A DNA stretch of 33,163 bases from Pirellulales bacterium (GTDB taxonomy: Bacteria > Planctomycetota > Planctomycetia > Pirellulales > JAICIG01): positions 1 to 33,163 of the forward strand of contig DATLUO010000235.1 in assembly GCA_035533075.1 (NCBI GenBank). The letters run 5' to 3'. Below, in pieces: positions 9,314-16,233 of this stretch. Both the position numbers and the translations under genes were made by a program. Position 1 is the stretch's first letter; each line of letters opens with the position of its first letter. A model generated the notes under the pieces. It was not told the DNA's origin. It saw nothing but the letters and a program-made list of their open reading frames with translations, and ran no database searches.

Positions 9314-9406
9314 GGCGTCTCAGGCGGGACATCTCCTGCGGAGTCAGCACTTTGGAAATAGTCGCCATCGTAAGCACCCTCATCGTTTGCAACCGAGTTC
9401 GAGGCC

Positions 9407-9826
9407 ATGGACTCAATCGCGAACAAACCTTTGCCTCACTGCAAAGCGTTTTTAATCTGTAAAGAGGTCACAGAGGACGAGGAAACAGGCGAAATCAGCC
9501 TCTACGCCCTGATTGAGACCTTTCGCCAGCATACTTTCCCGGGTCCAACCGCTCCGTTTGTCGTCTTTCTCCAGGTGTATGATGGGATTGGTCGATACCA
9601 GATGAGCATTGAGGCAAATGCACTCGACGACGATGCGAGCGTCGCCAGGGCTACTGTCGCTGACTTGGACTTTCCGGAACGCTTGGCTAAGATTGACATA
9701 GCGATCCCAGTCGACTCCGTTTACCTGCCGCGGCCGGGGCGTTACGAACTTCTGGTGTTCGTCGACGGGCAGGAACTTGCCCGCCAGTATTTCAACGCAG
9801 AGATTCAAGATGTCGAACAGCAATGA
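9407..9826 (+). CDS. DUF6941-like protein
   Basis: Encodes 139 residues without signal peptide or membrane segment. The order HCKAFLICKEVTEDEETGEISLYAL, PFVVFLQVYDGIGRYQMSIE, then LPRPGRYELLVFVDGQELARQYF suggests a compact beta-sandwich in which a short cargo-like N-terminus precedes paired strands. This pattern is that of the DUF6941 family, whose function is not established. It sits 93 nt after the DUF1501 gene. A small ORF overlaps its stop codon by 17 nt, so the two may be translationally coupled. The codon composition is less GC-rich than that of its neighbours (for example atgagcattgaggcaaatgc), a weak hint of a different origin. Confidence 0.75.
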   Translation: MDSIANKPLPHCKAFLICKEVTEDEETGEISLYALIETFRQHTFPGPTAPFVVFLQVYDGIGRYQMSIEANALDDDASVARATVADLDFPERLAKIDIAIPVDSVYLPRPGRYELLVFVDGQELARQYFNAEIQDVEQQ

Positions 9827-10019
9827 CACGCCTGGCCAACCGAGTCCAGGACGACCTGGTGATTCTGACAAGCCGGAGTCATCGGGCAATCGAGAGCATG
9901 TGATCACGGCCAAGGACGCCGGTTGGCGATCGCCCGGTTTCTTCGTCGCGCCGGCCAAGTTCGTCACACTCGATCCCCCCGAACCAAAAAACCGCCGAAA
10001 GTCCAGCGATGGCGAGTAA
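9810..10019 (+). CDS. Small hydrophilic hypothetical protein
   Basis: Encodes 69 residues (start MSNSNDTPGQPSPG) and overlaps the end of the DUF6941-like gene by 17 nt in another frame. The N-terminal half is Pro/Ser/Gly/Asp-rich and probably disordered. The C-terminal half (AKDAGWRSPGFFVAPAKFV) looks more structured. An in-frame ATG at 9777 would give 80 residues, but the first codons then mirror the upstream gene, so 9810 is preferred. No family was recognised. The overlap and strand suggest an operon with the DUF6941-like gene, but the ORF could be spurious. Confidence 0.45.
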   Translation: MSNSNDTPGQPSPGRPGDSDKPESSGNREHVITAKDAGWRSPGFFVAPAKFVTLDPPEPKNRRKSSDGE

Positions 10020-10072
10020 GGTTGTTTTGTTCTATCGGACTGGAACAGGAAACCGAAAGCCGCGCGGCGGAC

Positions 10073-13000
10073 TTATTGCTCGTCATCGCGCGCATCCGGA
10101 TCGCGCAGGCCGGTCAATTCATAAGGTTTGTGCCACCAACTTTTTTCCGACGGCGCCAACGCTTCGGCCACACACCGGCGGGCCACATTTTTCGCGCTTC
10201 TCAAGTCCAACGTCGGCGGATCCGGCAACGTGTCAACAAGCGACTCCGCCCATGTTGCGTCGACGACAGCCAACGATCCCCAGGCGAGACGCGAAGTCCA
10301 ATGCTCTCCGCCGGCGGTGAGCAGCGGTCCGCGCTCGGCGATCGGCGCCGCCAGAGCGCGCGCCGCCGCACGATCGTAGCGGCTCAAAAACATCGCCAGC
10401 GCGGCGGTCACGATCGCTCCGTCATGATTGGCCTTCGTCCGCGCCGCGCGGGGCGAACGCAAGGCCATCGCTCGCCACAGACAGTCCTCCAGCGACAACG
10501 CATCGACGCGCTCGACGACCGGCAGCAGCGCCGCAGCCAAGACCGCGGGATGCTCCCGGGCAGAGGCGGGGCCGGCACCCTCCGCGGCTGCGCGCTCGAA
10601 CAAGCCGAAAGCCTCGTCCAAGAGCGTCCTTGCCCGTGCGGCATCGCCCTGAACGAGTCCACTGGCCACGATCCCCAGAGCGTATCCGCGCTCGCTGATC
10701 TCCTCGCACTTCGGCGCCAAGCGGGCGGCGCGGTCGGCATCGGCGCCGGCCATGCGGTAGAGAACCGGCAATGCTTGCCAGTAAAGCGCTGTGGAAAACT
10801 CCAACTCATCGAGCAGGCGCTCGGCGGCGGTGGGGTCGTAGCCGGCAAGCCCACGGGCGACCCCAGCCCAATAGCGATCGGCAAACTGGCCGGTGAAGCC
10901 GGCGCTCAACTTGATCGCCGCCGGGCCATCGATTCTCGCCAGCGAGCCGGCGAAGCGGGCGCGGAGGTGAGGGGCGAGCTCGTGGGCGCGCTGGGCCGCC
11001 TCGCTGGGCACCGGAAGCTGCTCGGCCAATTTTTCTCCTTCACGCAACAACGCCGTGCCGCGCTCGACCTCGCCCAGATCGAGCCAAGCCTCGGCGATTT
11101 TCCCCATCAGCTCCGCTCTCTGCGCGACGTCGGGCTCGGCACGCGCGTGCAACAGCGCGCTGGCGAGCAGGTCCTCCTTCTGCTGACGCTCTTCGTCGGT
11201 CAAGCTGGCGCTGGCCGCAAGATAGAGCCGGCCTCGATGGTGTGGCGAGCTAATCGCCTCGCCCAGCGCCAACGCTTCCGCCAGGTCCTCCGGAAGCATC
11301 GCCGCCGCCGCCTGAAAGCGGAATTGTTCCGCGAAATCCGCCGCGCCCAGCAGCTTGAAAATCGCGAGGCCGGCAAAGTCGGAGATGCGGCTTGGGTCGA
11401 GCGTGGCCAGCGTTGCCATCAGCCAGATTTTTTCGGGCTGCACGCCGACCTGCTTTACGCTCGCAGCGATTGGCTCGACCAAACGCAGGGCCGCGGCGCG
11501 CCGCTGGGCGCGAGTGAGCGGCTCTTCGAGCGAACTCAGCCGGTTCATGGGAGGCTCGCTTTCTCGCCTCACCGTCAATTCGACCGGCTTCACGTCGCCG
11601 GCCAGCAAGAATCCTTGCAGTGGGTAACCATCGCCGCTCGCCAGCAGAAAGACCGGACCCAGGTTCAGACCCGGCAGTCGGAAGCGTCCCTCTTCGTCCG
11701 TCACCGTTTGCGTGCATCGCGGACCGTCGCCCGTTTGAAACACCTTTAATCCGGCGACCGGCTCGCCTCGCCGATCGATGACGCGGCCGTCGATCGCGCG
11801 CAGCGCCGGTACGCGATCCAGCACCAGGTTACCCAAGGCCGGCGTTTTCATCCGCGTGGGGTCGATGAATTCGGTGACGGCCGGCAACATGCCGCCGGCG
11901 AAGGCTTCCACGCGGTACTCGCGGCCCCGCGCGAGCACTGCCGGCGTGCGGAACCGGCCGTCGGCATCGGTCAAGAGCCGTTGGCCGCCACCGAACTCGA
12001 CGTAGCCCTCGTCTTCGGCCCGCCCCTCGGCGCCGCGCCGCTGCCAGGCAATCCGCACGACGGCGCCGGCAATCGGCCGCTTTTCCGTGTCGACGACCCG
12101 GCCTTCGAGATACGTCGTGTTGGACGGATCGACCACCAACTCCAGAGGCTTTTGCGCGGCGGCATGAACTGCCACCGCTTCCCTGGTCGTACCCTGTGCG
12201 GAGAAGGCCGACAATTTGAGTTGTACGTTGGGCGCGACCCCCTCGAGCGTAAAGCCGCCGTCGCGGTCGCTGCGACCATGCGCCGAATTCTCCCCGCCAG
12301 AGGCCAAATCCCAACGTGCTTCGATTTCCGCTCCGCCAACGCCCTTTCCCCGTCGGTCGACGACTCGGCCGCGAACCGCGACGCCTCGCGCCAATCGCAG
12401 CGGCCTCAATTCAACACGCGCGGCCCCTTCGGGCACGGGCTGCGAGTCGAGCGTGTACTCTGGAAAGTAATAGTTCCGCGGTATGCGCCGAAACGACGGT
12501 GAAGCCTGGCCGGGCAGCAAAAGCGCGCCATAGCGGCCACGTTCATCGCTGCGGGGGTCGTCGTCCGGCGACACGAAACGATCGAGCCACACGGCTGCGC
12601 CGGCAAGCGGTTCGCCGCTCTCACGGTCGCGCACCACGCCTTCCACGCGCACGGCACGCTCCAGGTTGATCGTCAACTCGCTCGCGATCCCCTCGGCAAC
12701 CGGCCGCCCGGTCACTTGATGACAGCGGAAGGGCAACTCGGCGCGCAACTGCGGAACCACGGAGAGCGCGCCGGCGGCAATGGCCGGCACTTCAAAGCGT
12801 CCCTCGGCGTCGGTGATCGTTTCGGCCAGTCCGCCGCCCGCCAGGTCGTCGCCTGCCGTCAACCAGGTCGCCAGTCGGATCGGTATGGCGGCGATGGCGC
12901 GCGGGTCGTCGCCGGTCAGACGACCGCGGACCACTGCCACCGGTAACAGTGCGACCCGCCGCGCGCCTCCTGCGTCGGCCGCCGGCAGGCTGGCCCATTG

Positions 13001-13594
13001 AACGCCGTATTCGGGAGATTCGACGCGGACGAGGTCGAGGCCGGGCGGCGCGACGCCGTGCAAAGTGACGCGGCCCGCATCGTCGGTCGTCGAGGCCAAT
13101 TGCTCGGCAAGCTCGCGCGGCAGGCGGAGGCCGTTCACCTGCTCGGGCAGAACGCGCGCCTTCGGCAACGGCCGTTCATCGGGCCCGACGATCACCAGCG
13201 GCAACGACGGTGCAGCGGCCAGGCGTACTTCCACCGGCGCGGCGCGAGGGGGCCAGTCGCGTCCGACAGGGTACGTTGACAGGGCCGAACCGGCATGCCG
13301 CACCCAAAGCACCAACGACCTTCGCGCCCAGTCGCTCTCAGGAACCTCCTCCGGCAGCCCGATGGCGAAGCTGCCCGTGTCATCGCTCCGGGCGCGGGCC
13401 ACGATCTTGGGCCGAGCCGGCACGTCGCCTTGGCGGAGTGCCCCGACCCGCGAGTTGATCGTCGGCCCATCCGCGAGGAACAACTCCGCGCCGCCCGCCG
13501 GCTTGCCGTCCGTGTCGACGACCGTGCCCGATAGGGTGACTTCCGGGTCGCTGGCGGCAAGCGTGAGGACGAATAGAAGAGCGGTGTGGAGCAT
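10073..13594 (-). CDS. Large secreted protein, carboxypeptidase-regulatory-like domains plus helical C-terminal half (paralog 1)
   Basis: Encodes 1173 residues with a signal peptide (MLHTALLFVLTLAAS). The N-terminal 670 residues hold about six Ig-like carboxypeptidase-regulatory-type units, each starting like VTLSGTVVDTDGKPAGGAEL, VRVEGVVRDRESGEPLAGAA, VRGRVVDRRGKGVGGAEI or LEGRVVDTEKRPIAGAVV. The last unit (about 605-665: GRVIDRRGEPVAGLKVFQTG then DGRFRLPG-type) is shared with the genes at 16234 and 19786. Residues about 690-1173 are helical and TPR/HEAT-like (AELMGKIAEAWLDLGEVERG). They end in a block around residue 1039, CLWRAMALRSPRA then LAMFLSRYDRAAARALAAP, also shared by all three. It probably sits outside the cytoplasmic membrane; function and partner are unknown. 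A weak GGACGA precedes the ATG. Confidence 0.92.
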   Translation of the reverse strand: MLHTALLFVLTLAASDPEVTLSGTVVDTDGKPAGGAELFLADGPTINSRVGALRQGDVPARPKIVARARSDDTGSFAIGLPEEVPESDWARRSLVLWVRHAGSALSTYPVGRDWPPRAAPVEVRLAAAPSLPLVIVGPDERPLPKARVLPEQVNGLRLPRELAEQLASTTDDAGRVTLHGVAPPGLDLVRVESPEYGVQWASLPAADAGGARRVALLPVAVVRGRLTGDDPRAIAAIPIRLATWLTAGDDLAGGGLAETITDAEGRFEVPAIAAGALSVVPQLRAELPFRCHQVTGRPVAEGIASELTINLERAVRVEGVVRDRESGEPLAGAAVWLDRFVSPDDDPRSDERGRYGALLLPGQASPSFRRIPRNYYFPEYTLDSQPVPEGAARVELRPLRLARGVAVRGRVVDRRGKGVGGAEIEARWDLASGGENSAHGRSDRDGGFTLEGVAPNVQLKLSAFSAQGTTREAVAVHAAAQKPLELVVDPSNTTYLEGRVVDTEKRPIAGAVVRIAWQRRGAEGRAEDEGYVEFGGGQRLLTDADGRFRTPAVLARGREYRVEAFAGGMLPAVTEFIDPTRMKTPALGNLVLDRVPALRAIDGRVIDRRGEPVAGLKVFQTGDGPRCTQTVTDEEGRFRLPGLNLGPVFLLASGDGYPLQGFLLAGDVKPVELTVRRESEPPMNRLSSLEEPLTRAQRRAAALRLVEPIAASVKQVGVQPEKIWLMATLATLDPSRISDFAGLAIFKLLGAADFAEQFRFQAAAAMLPEDLAEALALGEAISSPHHRGRLYLAASASLTDEERQQKEDLLASALLHARAEPDVAQRAELMGKIAEAWLDLGEVERGTALLREGEKLAEQLPVPSEAAQRAHELAPHLRARFAGSLARIDGPAAIKLSAGFTGQFADRYWAGVARGLAGYDPTAAERLLDELEFSTALYWQALPVLYRMAGADADRAARLAPKCEEISERGYALGIVASGLVQGDAARARTLLDEAFGLFERAAAEGAGPASAREHPAVLAAALLPVVERVDALSLEDCLWRAMALRSPRAARTKANHDGAIVTAALAMFLSRYDRAAARALAAPIAERGPLLTAGGEHWTSRLAWGSLAVVDATWAESLVDTLPDPPTLDLRSAKNVARRCVAEALAPSEKSWWHKPYELTGLRDPDARDDEQ

Positions 13595-13659
13595 GGCAGT
13601 CGTCCGTTGTGAGTGGTCTGTGGTTTCGCGGCTTGGGTGCCACTTGTACCTGCGCCTCG

Positions 13660-13686
13660 ATTATAAGCTGACGGAACGTTCCGCAA
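13660..13686 (-). promoter_or_regulatory. Candidate promoter of paralog 1 with palindromic spacer
   Basis: On the minus strand a consensus TATAAT lies at 13665-13660, 65 nt before the start codon at 13594. A TTGCGG 15 nt upstream (13686-13681) is a poor -35. Between and overlapping them is the perfect 12-bp palindrome CGGAACGTTCCG (13672-13683), a possible operator. The -10 is convincing and the -35 is not. Confidence 0.45.
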
Positions 13687-13688
13687 CA

Positions 13689-13718
13689 TTGACCACCGAA
13701 CCCGCGCCTCGATACCAT
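13689..13718 (+). promoter_or_regulatory. Candidate promoter for the 13768 gene
   Basis: TTGACC (13689-13694) and TACCAT (13713-13718) are separated by 18 nt, about 50 nt before the ATG at 13768. It is divergent from, and nearly abuts, the paralog 1 promoter, so the palindrome at 13672-13683 could affect both. Confidence 0.35.
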
Positions 13719-13767
13719 AGAATTGTTCGATCTGTTTGGCTCACCCTTTCTTAGCCGTGTTTGTGAA

Positions 13768-14256
13768 ATGCTGCTCGACAACCTCGCCTTTCGAACGGCC
13801 CGTGCGTGGGTGCATAGTTTCACCGGGGAATACGACGAACTGGCGGCACGCCACCAGGCAGCGATGGATTGCCTGCACTGTGAGGCGTTTTTGCAACTTG
13901 GCATCGATGCCTTCCATTGGCTGAACCGCGCCGACCAGCAATTGCGGCAAGAGATCTACGCCGGCCGATTGGAGTACGACGCGGAAGTCGACGAGGCCCT
14001 GGGCACGCTCTACCGGCTTTGGCTTCGTCCCTACGAAGACGCGGAGAAATGGGTTGCCATACAGGAACGGCGCGGTTACAAAATCGACAACCTTGAATTG
14101 TTTCGCGACTGTTTCCGCGAGGTCAGGTCGCTGGTCGATTCCGGCGACGAAATCGCCGGCGAGCTAGCTGCTATCCGTGACCAAGCCATCGAAGCCCACC
14201 GATCCGGCGACAGCACCTGCTGGGAAACCGGCGAATCGCCGCAGCCCGCAGTTTAA
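13768..14256 (+). CDS. Hypothetical protein upstream of a RelE/ParE-type toxin remnant
   Basis: With the ATG at 13768 it encodes 162 residues (MLLDNLAFRTARAWVHSFTG); the frame is open 15 codons further up to a TTG. It is soluble, acidic and probably all-helical (HCEAFLQLGIDAFHWLNRAD, LRQEIYAGRLEYDAEVDEAL). The last 25 codons overlap the start of the toxin-like frame at 14177. That overlap is typical of toxin-antitoxin or similar two-gene units, so it could be the cognate antitoxin or an accessory protein. This is inferred from position only. No DNA-binding motif was seen and no named family was recognised. Confidence 0.7.
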   Translation: MLLDNLAFRTARAWVHSFTGEYDELAARHQAAMDCLHCEAFLQLGIDAFHWLNRADQQLRQEIYAGRLEYDAEVDEALGTLYRLWLRPYEDAEKWVAIQERRGYKIDNLELFRDCFREVRSLVDSGDEIAGELAAIRDQAIEAHRSGDSTCWETGESPQPAV

Positions 14257-14515
14257 CGAACTGTTCGCACGTCTTCCCGCCCACATACAAGAGCTGGCCA
14301 AGGGAGCGTTCAAGCTGTTCTGCGACAACCCCTTGCATCCGTCCTTGCGTCATCACGCCCTTGGCGACACGAGGCGGGGCAGCCAAGTTCCTGGCAGCTT
14401 CTCTGTCTCGGTAACGATGCAGTAGCGCGCCATTTACTATGTGGAGGAAGGCGTCAACGTCTGGTACTGGATCGGCACGCACGCGGAATACGACAAGCTC
14501 ATCGAAAAGAGATAG
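14177..14515 (+). pseudogene. RelE/ParE-type toxin gene with in-frame amber stop
   Basis: From a GTG at 14177 the frame reads 82 residues (FNELFARLPAHIQELAKGAF, NPLHPSLRHHALGDT, PGSFSVSVTMQ) to a TAG at 14423-14425. The same frame then continues as RAIYYVEEGVNVWYWIGTHA and EYDKLIEKR before the TAG at 14513. Together the two parts give the whole RelE/ParE fold order: helical N-terminus, NPxHPSL, a beta strand with SVSVT, then Y-R-A and the WxWIGTHxEYDxL end. The internal TAG stands where the family usually has Tyr (TAT or TAC), so a single base change explains it. Translation to the first stop would lose the last strands and probably all activity. It overlaps the upstream gene by 80 nt. Confidence 0.75.
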
Positions 14516-14557
14516 CAGGCTCGCCGGCAGCCGTTCCCGTTAGCGGCAGTCATTCCG

Positions 14558-14597
14558 TGGTGCGCCGGCGCTCGCAAGCTCGCTGGTCCCACCCTAC
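14558..14597. repeat. 40-nt GC-rich hairpin repeat, copy 2
   Basis: Matches 4236-4275 at 39 of 40 positions (C instead of G at 14563), same orientation. It lies between two convergent genes, the toxin remnant ending at 14515 and the minus-strand gene whose extended frame ends at 14614. This placement suits a bidirectional 3'-end hairpin, although no U-tract follows. Confidence 0.85.
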
Positions 14598-14604
14598 GAT
14601 GCCC

Positions 14605-14632
14605 GTCAACCGTCTACTGTCGACCGTCTACT
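14605..14632. repeat. Two tandem 14-nt units
   Basis: GTCAACCGTCTACT is followed directly by GTCGACCGTCTACT (13 of 14 identical). The pair overlaps the last codons of the extended minus-strand frame and places its stop (TAG at 14616-14614). Confidence 0.7.
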
Positions 14633-14775
14633 GAACTTTTCGGCGGCACCACCTCGAACGTCGTCTCGGCCCGCAGCAGCCCGGCGAGCGGGCCGCTGTC
14701 GAACTCGACGCTGGCATAGACCGGACCGCCGGACAACTCGCGGGGCACTCGCACGGAGTGCGCGCAGAACGTGCC
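14614..14775 (-). other. Coding-like extension beyond the in-frame TGA of the 16185 gene
   Basis: After the TGA at 14778-14776 the same frame stays open for 53 codons to a TAG at 14614. It reads like the natural end of the protein: GTFCAHSVRVPRELSGGPVY, then ASVEFDSGPLAGLLRAETTF, then EVVPPKSS. The codons keep the local GC-rich third-position pattern, so the TGA is either a recent nonsense mutation or a recoded codon. Confidence 0.7.
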
Positions 14776-16185
14776 TCAGGCGAAGCCCGACTGGGCCGTC
14801 GCCAGCAGCGTGCCGTCGCTGGTCGCCAGCTTGATCGTGGCGCTCGCGCCGTCGCGGCCCGTGTCGTGCGTGCCGCGGTAACAGGTGTTGATCAACAGGC
14901 CATCCGCCGTACACAGCTTCGGCTGAAAAGTCAGGTCGTCTCCCGGCCGGCACTTGCCGTCGGTCTGCCACGGCCCCGTCGAAAAGTCGAACTTCTCCAG
15001 CGGGTCGATGGCCAGGGCGGCGTCTTTTTCGAGCTTGTACCAGCGTTTGGCGTCTTGTCCTTGATTGTCGGAAAAGACGAAGTTCCACCGCGGCCCGCCG
15101 GCCGGGTCATCGAGCGAGACGGCGACCGCGCTGACGCGATAGTCGCCGACGGGCACGGTGGCTTTGGCGTCGGCCCCGCGCAGTCCGACCGCCGAGCCGT
15201 CGCGGCCGACGAGTGTGACGGCGATCTCGGCGATGCGGCCGAGCGTGCCCGGCTCGCTCGAATTTTTTCCCGGCTTCTGCCGCACGGCAAGCTGGATGGT
15301 GCCCGTGCCTTCCAGCTTCGCCAGCGTCAACATGGTTCCACGTTCGTCGGAGCGGAGGGCGTAGCGTTGGCCGGCGAGAGTCAGGATGGTGGCGTACAAG
15401 AATTGTTCTTCGACCGCATCCCAACGGCCGTCGCGGTTGAGGTCGATCCACAGCCGGTCTTGCGGGTCGGTGAAGAAGCCGTTGGCGTCGCCGTCCATCC
15501 GCCGCACGGCGACCAAAGTTCCCTCTCCCTTCGGGAGAGGGCTAGGGTGAGGGGACGTGGCGTCGTCTCGAGGCTCTCCATCCGCGCCGGCCGGCTGCTG
15601 TTTCACTGCGCCCTCACCCCGGCCCTCTCCCGGAGGGAGAGGGAGTTTGGCACCCCGGCCCTCTCCAAGGAGAGGGAGCTTGCCTTCAAGATAACCGGCG
15701 GCGGCATAGCTCAGCGTGCGGCCGGTGCTGCCGAGGCGAAACACCAGCTCGCGCGGGAACCGCTTGAACACTTCGCCCTCGGCATATTCGACGTTCAGCG
15801 GCACGCGCCACAGGCGTCCTTCGCCCGCACAGCGTTCCTTCGGCTCGATGGTGCGGTTGCGGTTGGCGTCGACATAGAGATCGACTTCGCCCGGCGACAC
15901 TTGATCGACGACAATCGCCACTCGCGCCGCGCTCCGGCTGCCGTAGCGCAACTGGGCGTAGCGGCGCGACGAGCCGCGATATTCGGCTTTTTCCGTGACA
16001 TCGTCGGGCTTCTCGCCGGCCAGCGGAATCGCCCGCAACGGCGGGTATTCGTGCTCCGCCCCCGGTTCGGGCAAAAGGAATCGCCAGTCCTCGTCGGCCA
16101 GGGCAGACAAACATCCAGACAAACACAATGCTAAAGCCAGGACAAGGCGCCCGACCGTTGCTCGCCATCGCTCATTCACGGTCAT
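14776..16185 (-). CDS. Exported hypothetical protein interrupted by an in-frame TGA and carrying a repeat-derived insertion
   Basis: Encodes 469 residues to the TGA, or about 523 if that codon is read. The ATG at 16185 is chosen because a perfect AGGAGG ends 5 nt before it; a GTG two codons earlier overlaps the SD. A hydrophobic stretch ending at a cysteine (LALALCLSGCLSALA) could be a lipoprotein or ordinary signal. The mature part has two DLYVDANRNRTIEPKER / DLNRDGRWDAVEEQF segments, which resemble dockerin-type Ca-binding loops (DxNxxGxxD) and are typical of planctomycete proteins listing values such as 'velocity' or 'length' type records. Residues about 170-222 are encoded by palindromic repeats and look alien (SPHPSPLPKGEGT). 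The gene lies 48 nt downstream of paralog 2 and is probably co-transcribed with it. Function unknown. Confidence 0.85.
   Translation of the reverse strand: MTVNERWRATVGRLVLALALCLSGCLSALADEDWRFLLPEPGAEHEYPPLRAIPLAGEKPDDVTEKAEYRGSSRRYAQLRYGSRSAARVAIVVDQVSPGEVDLYVDANRNRTIEPKERCAGEGRLWRVPLNVEYAEGEVFKRFPRELVFRLGSTGRTLSYAAAGYLEGKLPLLGEGRGAKLPLPPGEGRGEGAVKQQPAGADGEPRDDATSPHPSPLPKGEGTLVAVRRMDGDANGFFTDPQDRLWIDLNRDGRWDAVEEQFLYATILTLAGQRYALRSDERGTMLTLAKLEGTGTIQLAVRQKPGKNSSEPGTLGRIAEIAVTLVGRDGSAVGLRGADAKATVPVGDYRVSAVAVSLDDPAGGPRWNFVFSDNQGQDAKRWYKLEKDAALAIDPLEKFDFSTGPWQTDGKCRPGDDLTFQPKLCTADGLLINTCYRGTHDTGRDGASATIKLATSDGTLLATAQSGFA
15521..15676. repeat. Cluster of three CCCTCTCC/GGAGAGGG palindromic elements inside a coding sequence
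   Basis: Three hairpins share one core. 15521-15541: CCCTCTCCC, 3-nt loop, GGGAGAGGG. 15623-15643: the same 9-bp arms with loop GGA. 15659-15676: 8-bp arms with loop AA. The first is followed by TAGGGTGAGGGG and the second is preceded by CCCTCACCCC, so these two are inverted copies of the same longer unit. All keep the host gene's frame open. Confidence 0.88.
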
Positions 16186-16190
16186 GTTCA

Positions 16191-16196
16191 CCTCCT
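16191..16196 (-). promoter_or_regulatory. Strong ribosome binding site for the 16185 gene
   Basis: AGGAGG on the minus strand with 5-nt spacing to the ATG at 16185. It decides the start codon against the GTG at 16191, which overlaps the site. Confidence 0.7.
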
Positions 16197-16233
16197 CAGG
16201 AACGGGCCGCCGTAGCGGCTATTCTCGCGACAA

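Noticed and set aside
9314-9371. Minus-strand ATG opening MATISKVLTPQEMSRLRRLK, resembling the start of a DUF58-type protein
   Set aside because: Only about 19 codons before the frame enters the DUF1501 gene in antisense; too short to support a gene relic.
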